Positions 63,965 to 64,000 of a DNA stretch of 64,000 bases are shown in pieces. The stretch covers positions 62,001 to 126,000 of the forward strand of contig CAXSBC010000001.1 of NCBI GenBank assembly GCA_964236105.1, in the 5' to 3' direction. Position 1 is the stretch's first letter. Each line of letters starts with the position of its first letter. The position numbers and the translations under genes are program-made. A model generated the notes under the pieces. It did no database searches. It was given only the letters and a program-made list of their open reading frames with translations, and was not told the DNA's origin. This DNA is from Lichenicola sp964236105. Lineage in GTDB: Bacteria; Pseudomonadota; Alphaproteobacteria; Acetobacterales; Acetobacteraceae.

Positions 63965-64000
63965 GCCGGCCAGAACGGCTGCCGCCGGGGACACGGCCGC

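Overview
This is a GC-rich chromosomal window with very few long non-coding gaps and strong G/C bias at third codon positions. The gene content points to an alphaproteobacterium of the Rhodospirillales, most likely Acetobacteraceae. The evidence is an NDUFA12-type complex I accessory protein, the FliX/DksA/FlgI neighbourhood, a DUF6468 flagellar protein, CtrA-type TTAA-N7-TTAA boxes before flagellar operons, and a single-cysteine DksA. I see no transposase, integrase, phage gene, CRISPR array, rRNA or tRNA.

Layout. Bases 1-4105 hold the edge of mlaD, the NDUFA12-like gene, and a run of a degenerate ribonucleotide-reductase-like TSCPD protein, a RidA-family protein, a FemAB-like acyltransferase and a DUF2934 protein. 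Then come icd and recA on the minus strand. From 6962 to 27235 lies a large flagellar cluster in several transcription units: flgB-flgC-fliE-fliQ-fliR-flhB (minus), fliO-fliP (plus), fliL-fliM-DUF6468-MotE-like-(small ORF)-965-residue secreted repeat protein (minus), flgF-flgG-flgA-flgH (plus), dksA and fliX (minus), and flgI-flgJ-like-flgN-like (plus). Embedded in it are speD and speE (polyamine synthesis) and an ada alkylation-repair gene. An Ala/Thr/Arg/Lys-rich histone H1-like protein closes the region.

From 29004 to 44471 are mtnA (methionine salvage), a DUF2272 lipoprotein, a PRC-barrel/MFS/rhodanese group, an SDR dehydrogenase, an OmpR/EnvZ-like two-component system, a DedA-like membrane protein, a LysR regulator divergent from an alpha/beta hydrolase, ispE with a TPR protein, and a family-4 uracil-DNA glycosylase. 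From 44581 to the end are a lytic transglycosylase, a CNNM/HlyC-type protein, copC-copD, an M23 peptidase, an ornithine/lysine-type decarboxylase with a highly structured leader, a YihY protein, an RlpA-like protein, aroQ-accB-accC, sthA, apt, a TVP38-like protein, ctaA, tldD and a Bcr/CflA MFS exporter.

Links between genes. Polyamine synthesis is spread over three loci: the decarboxylase at 50615 makes diamine, SpeD and SpeE at 11831-13273 build spermidine, and MtnA at 29004 can recycle the methylthioadenosine by-product. Both the decarboxylase and speD have leaders with competing inverted repeats, so RNA-level control of this pathway is the most interesting possibility in the window. The second is a possible MotC/MotE-like motility module downstream of fliM. 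Functions are assigned by reading motifs and gene order; no database search was run.
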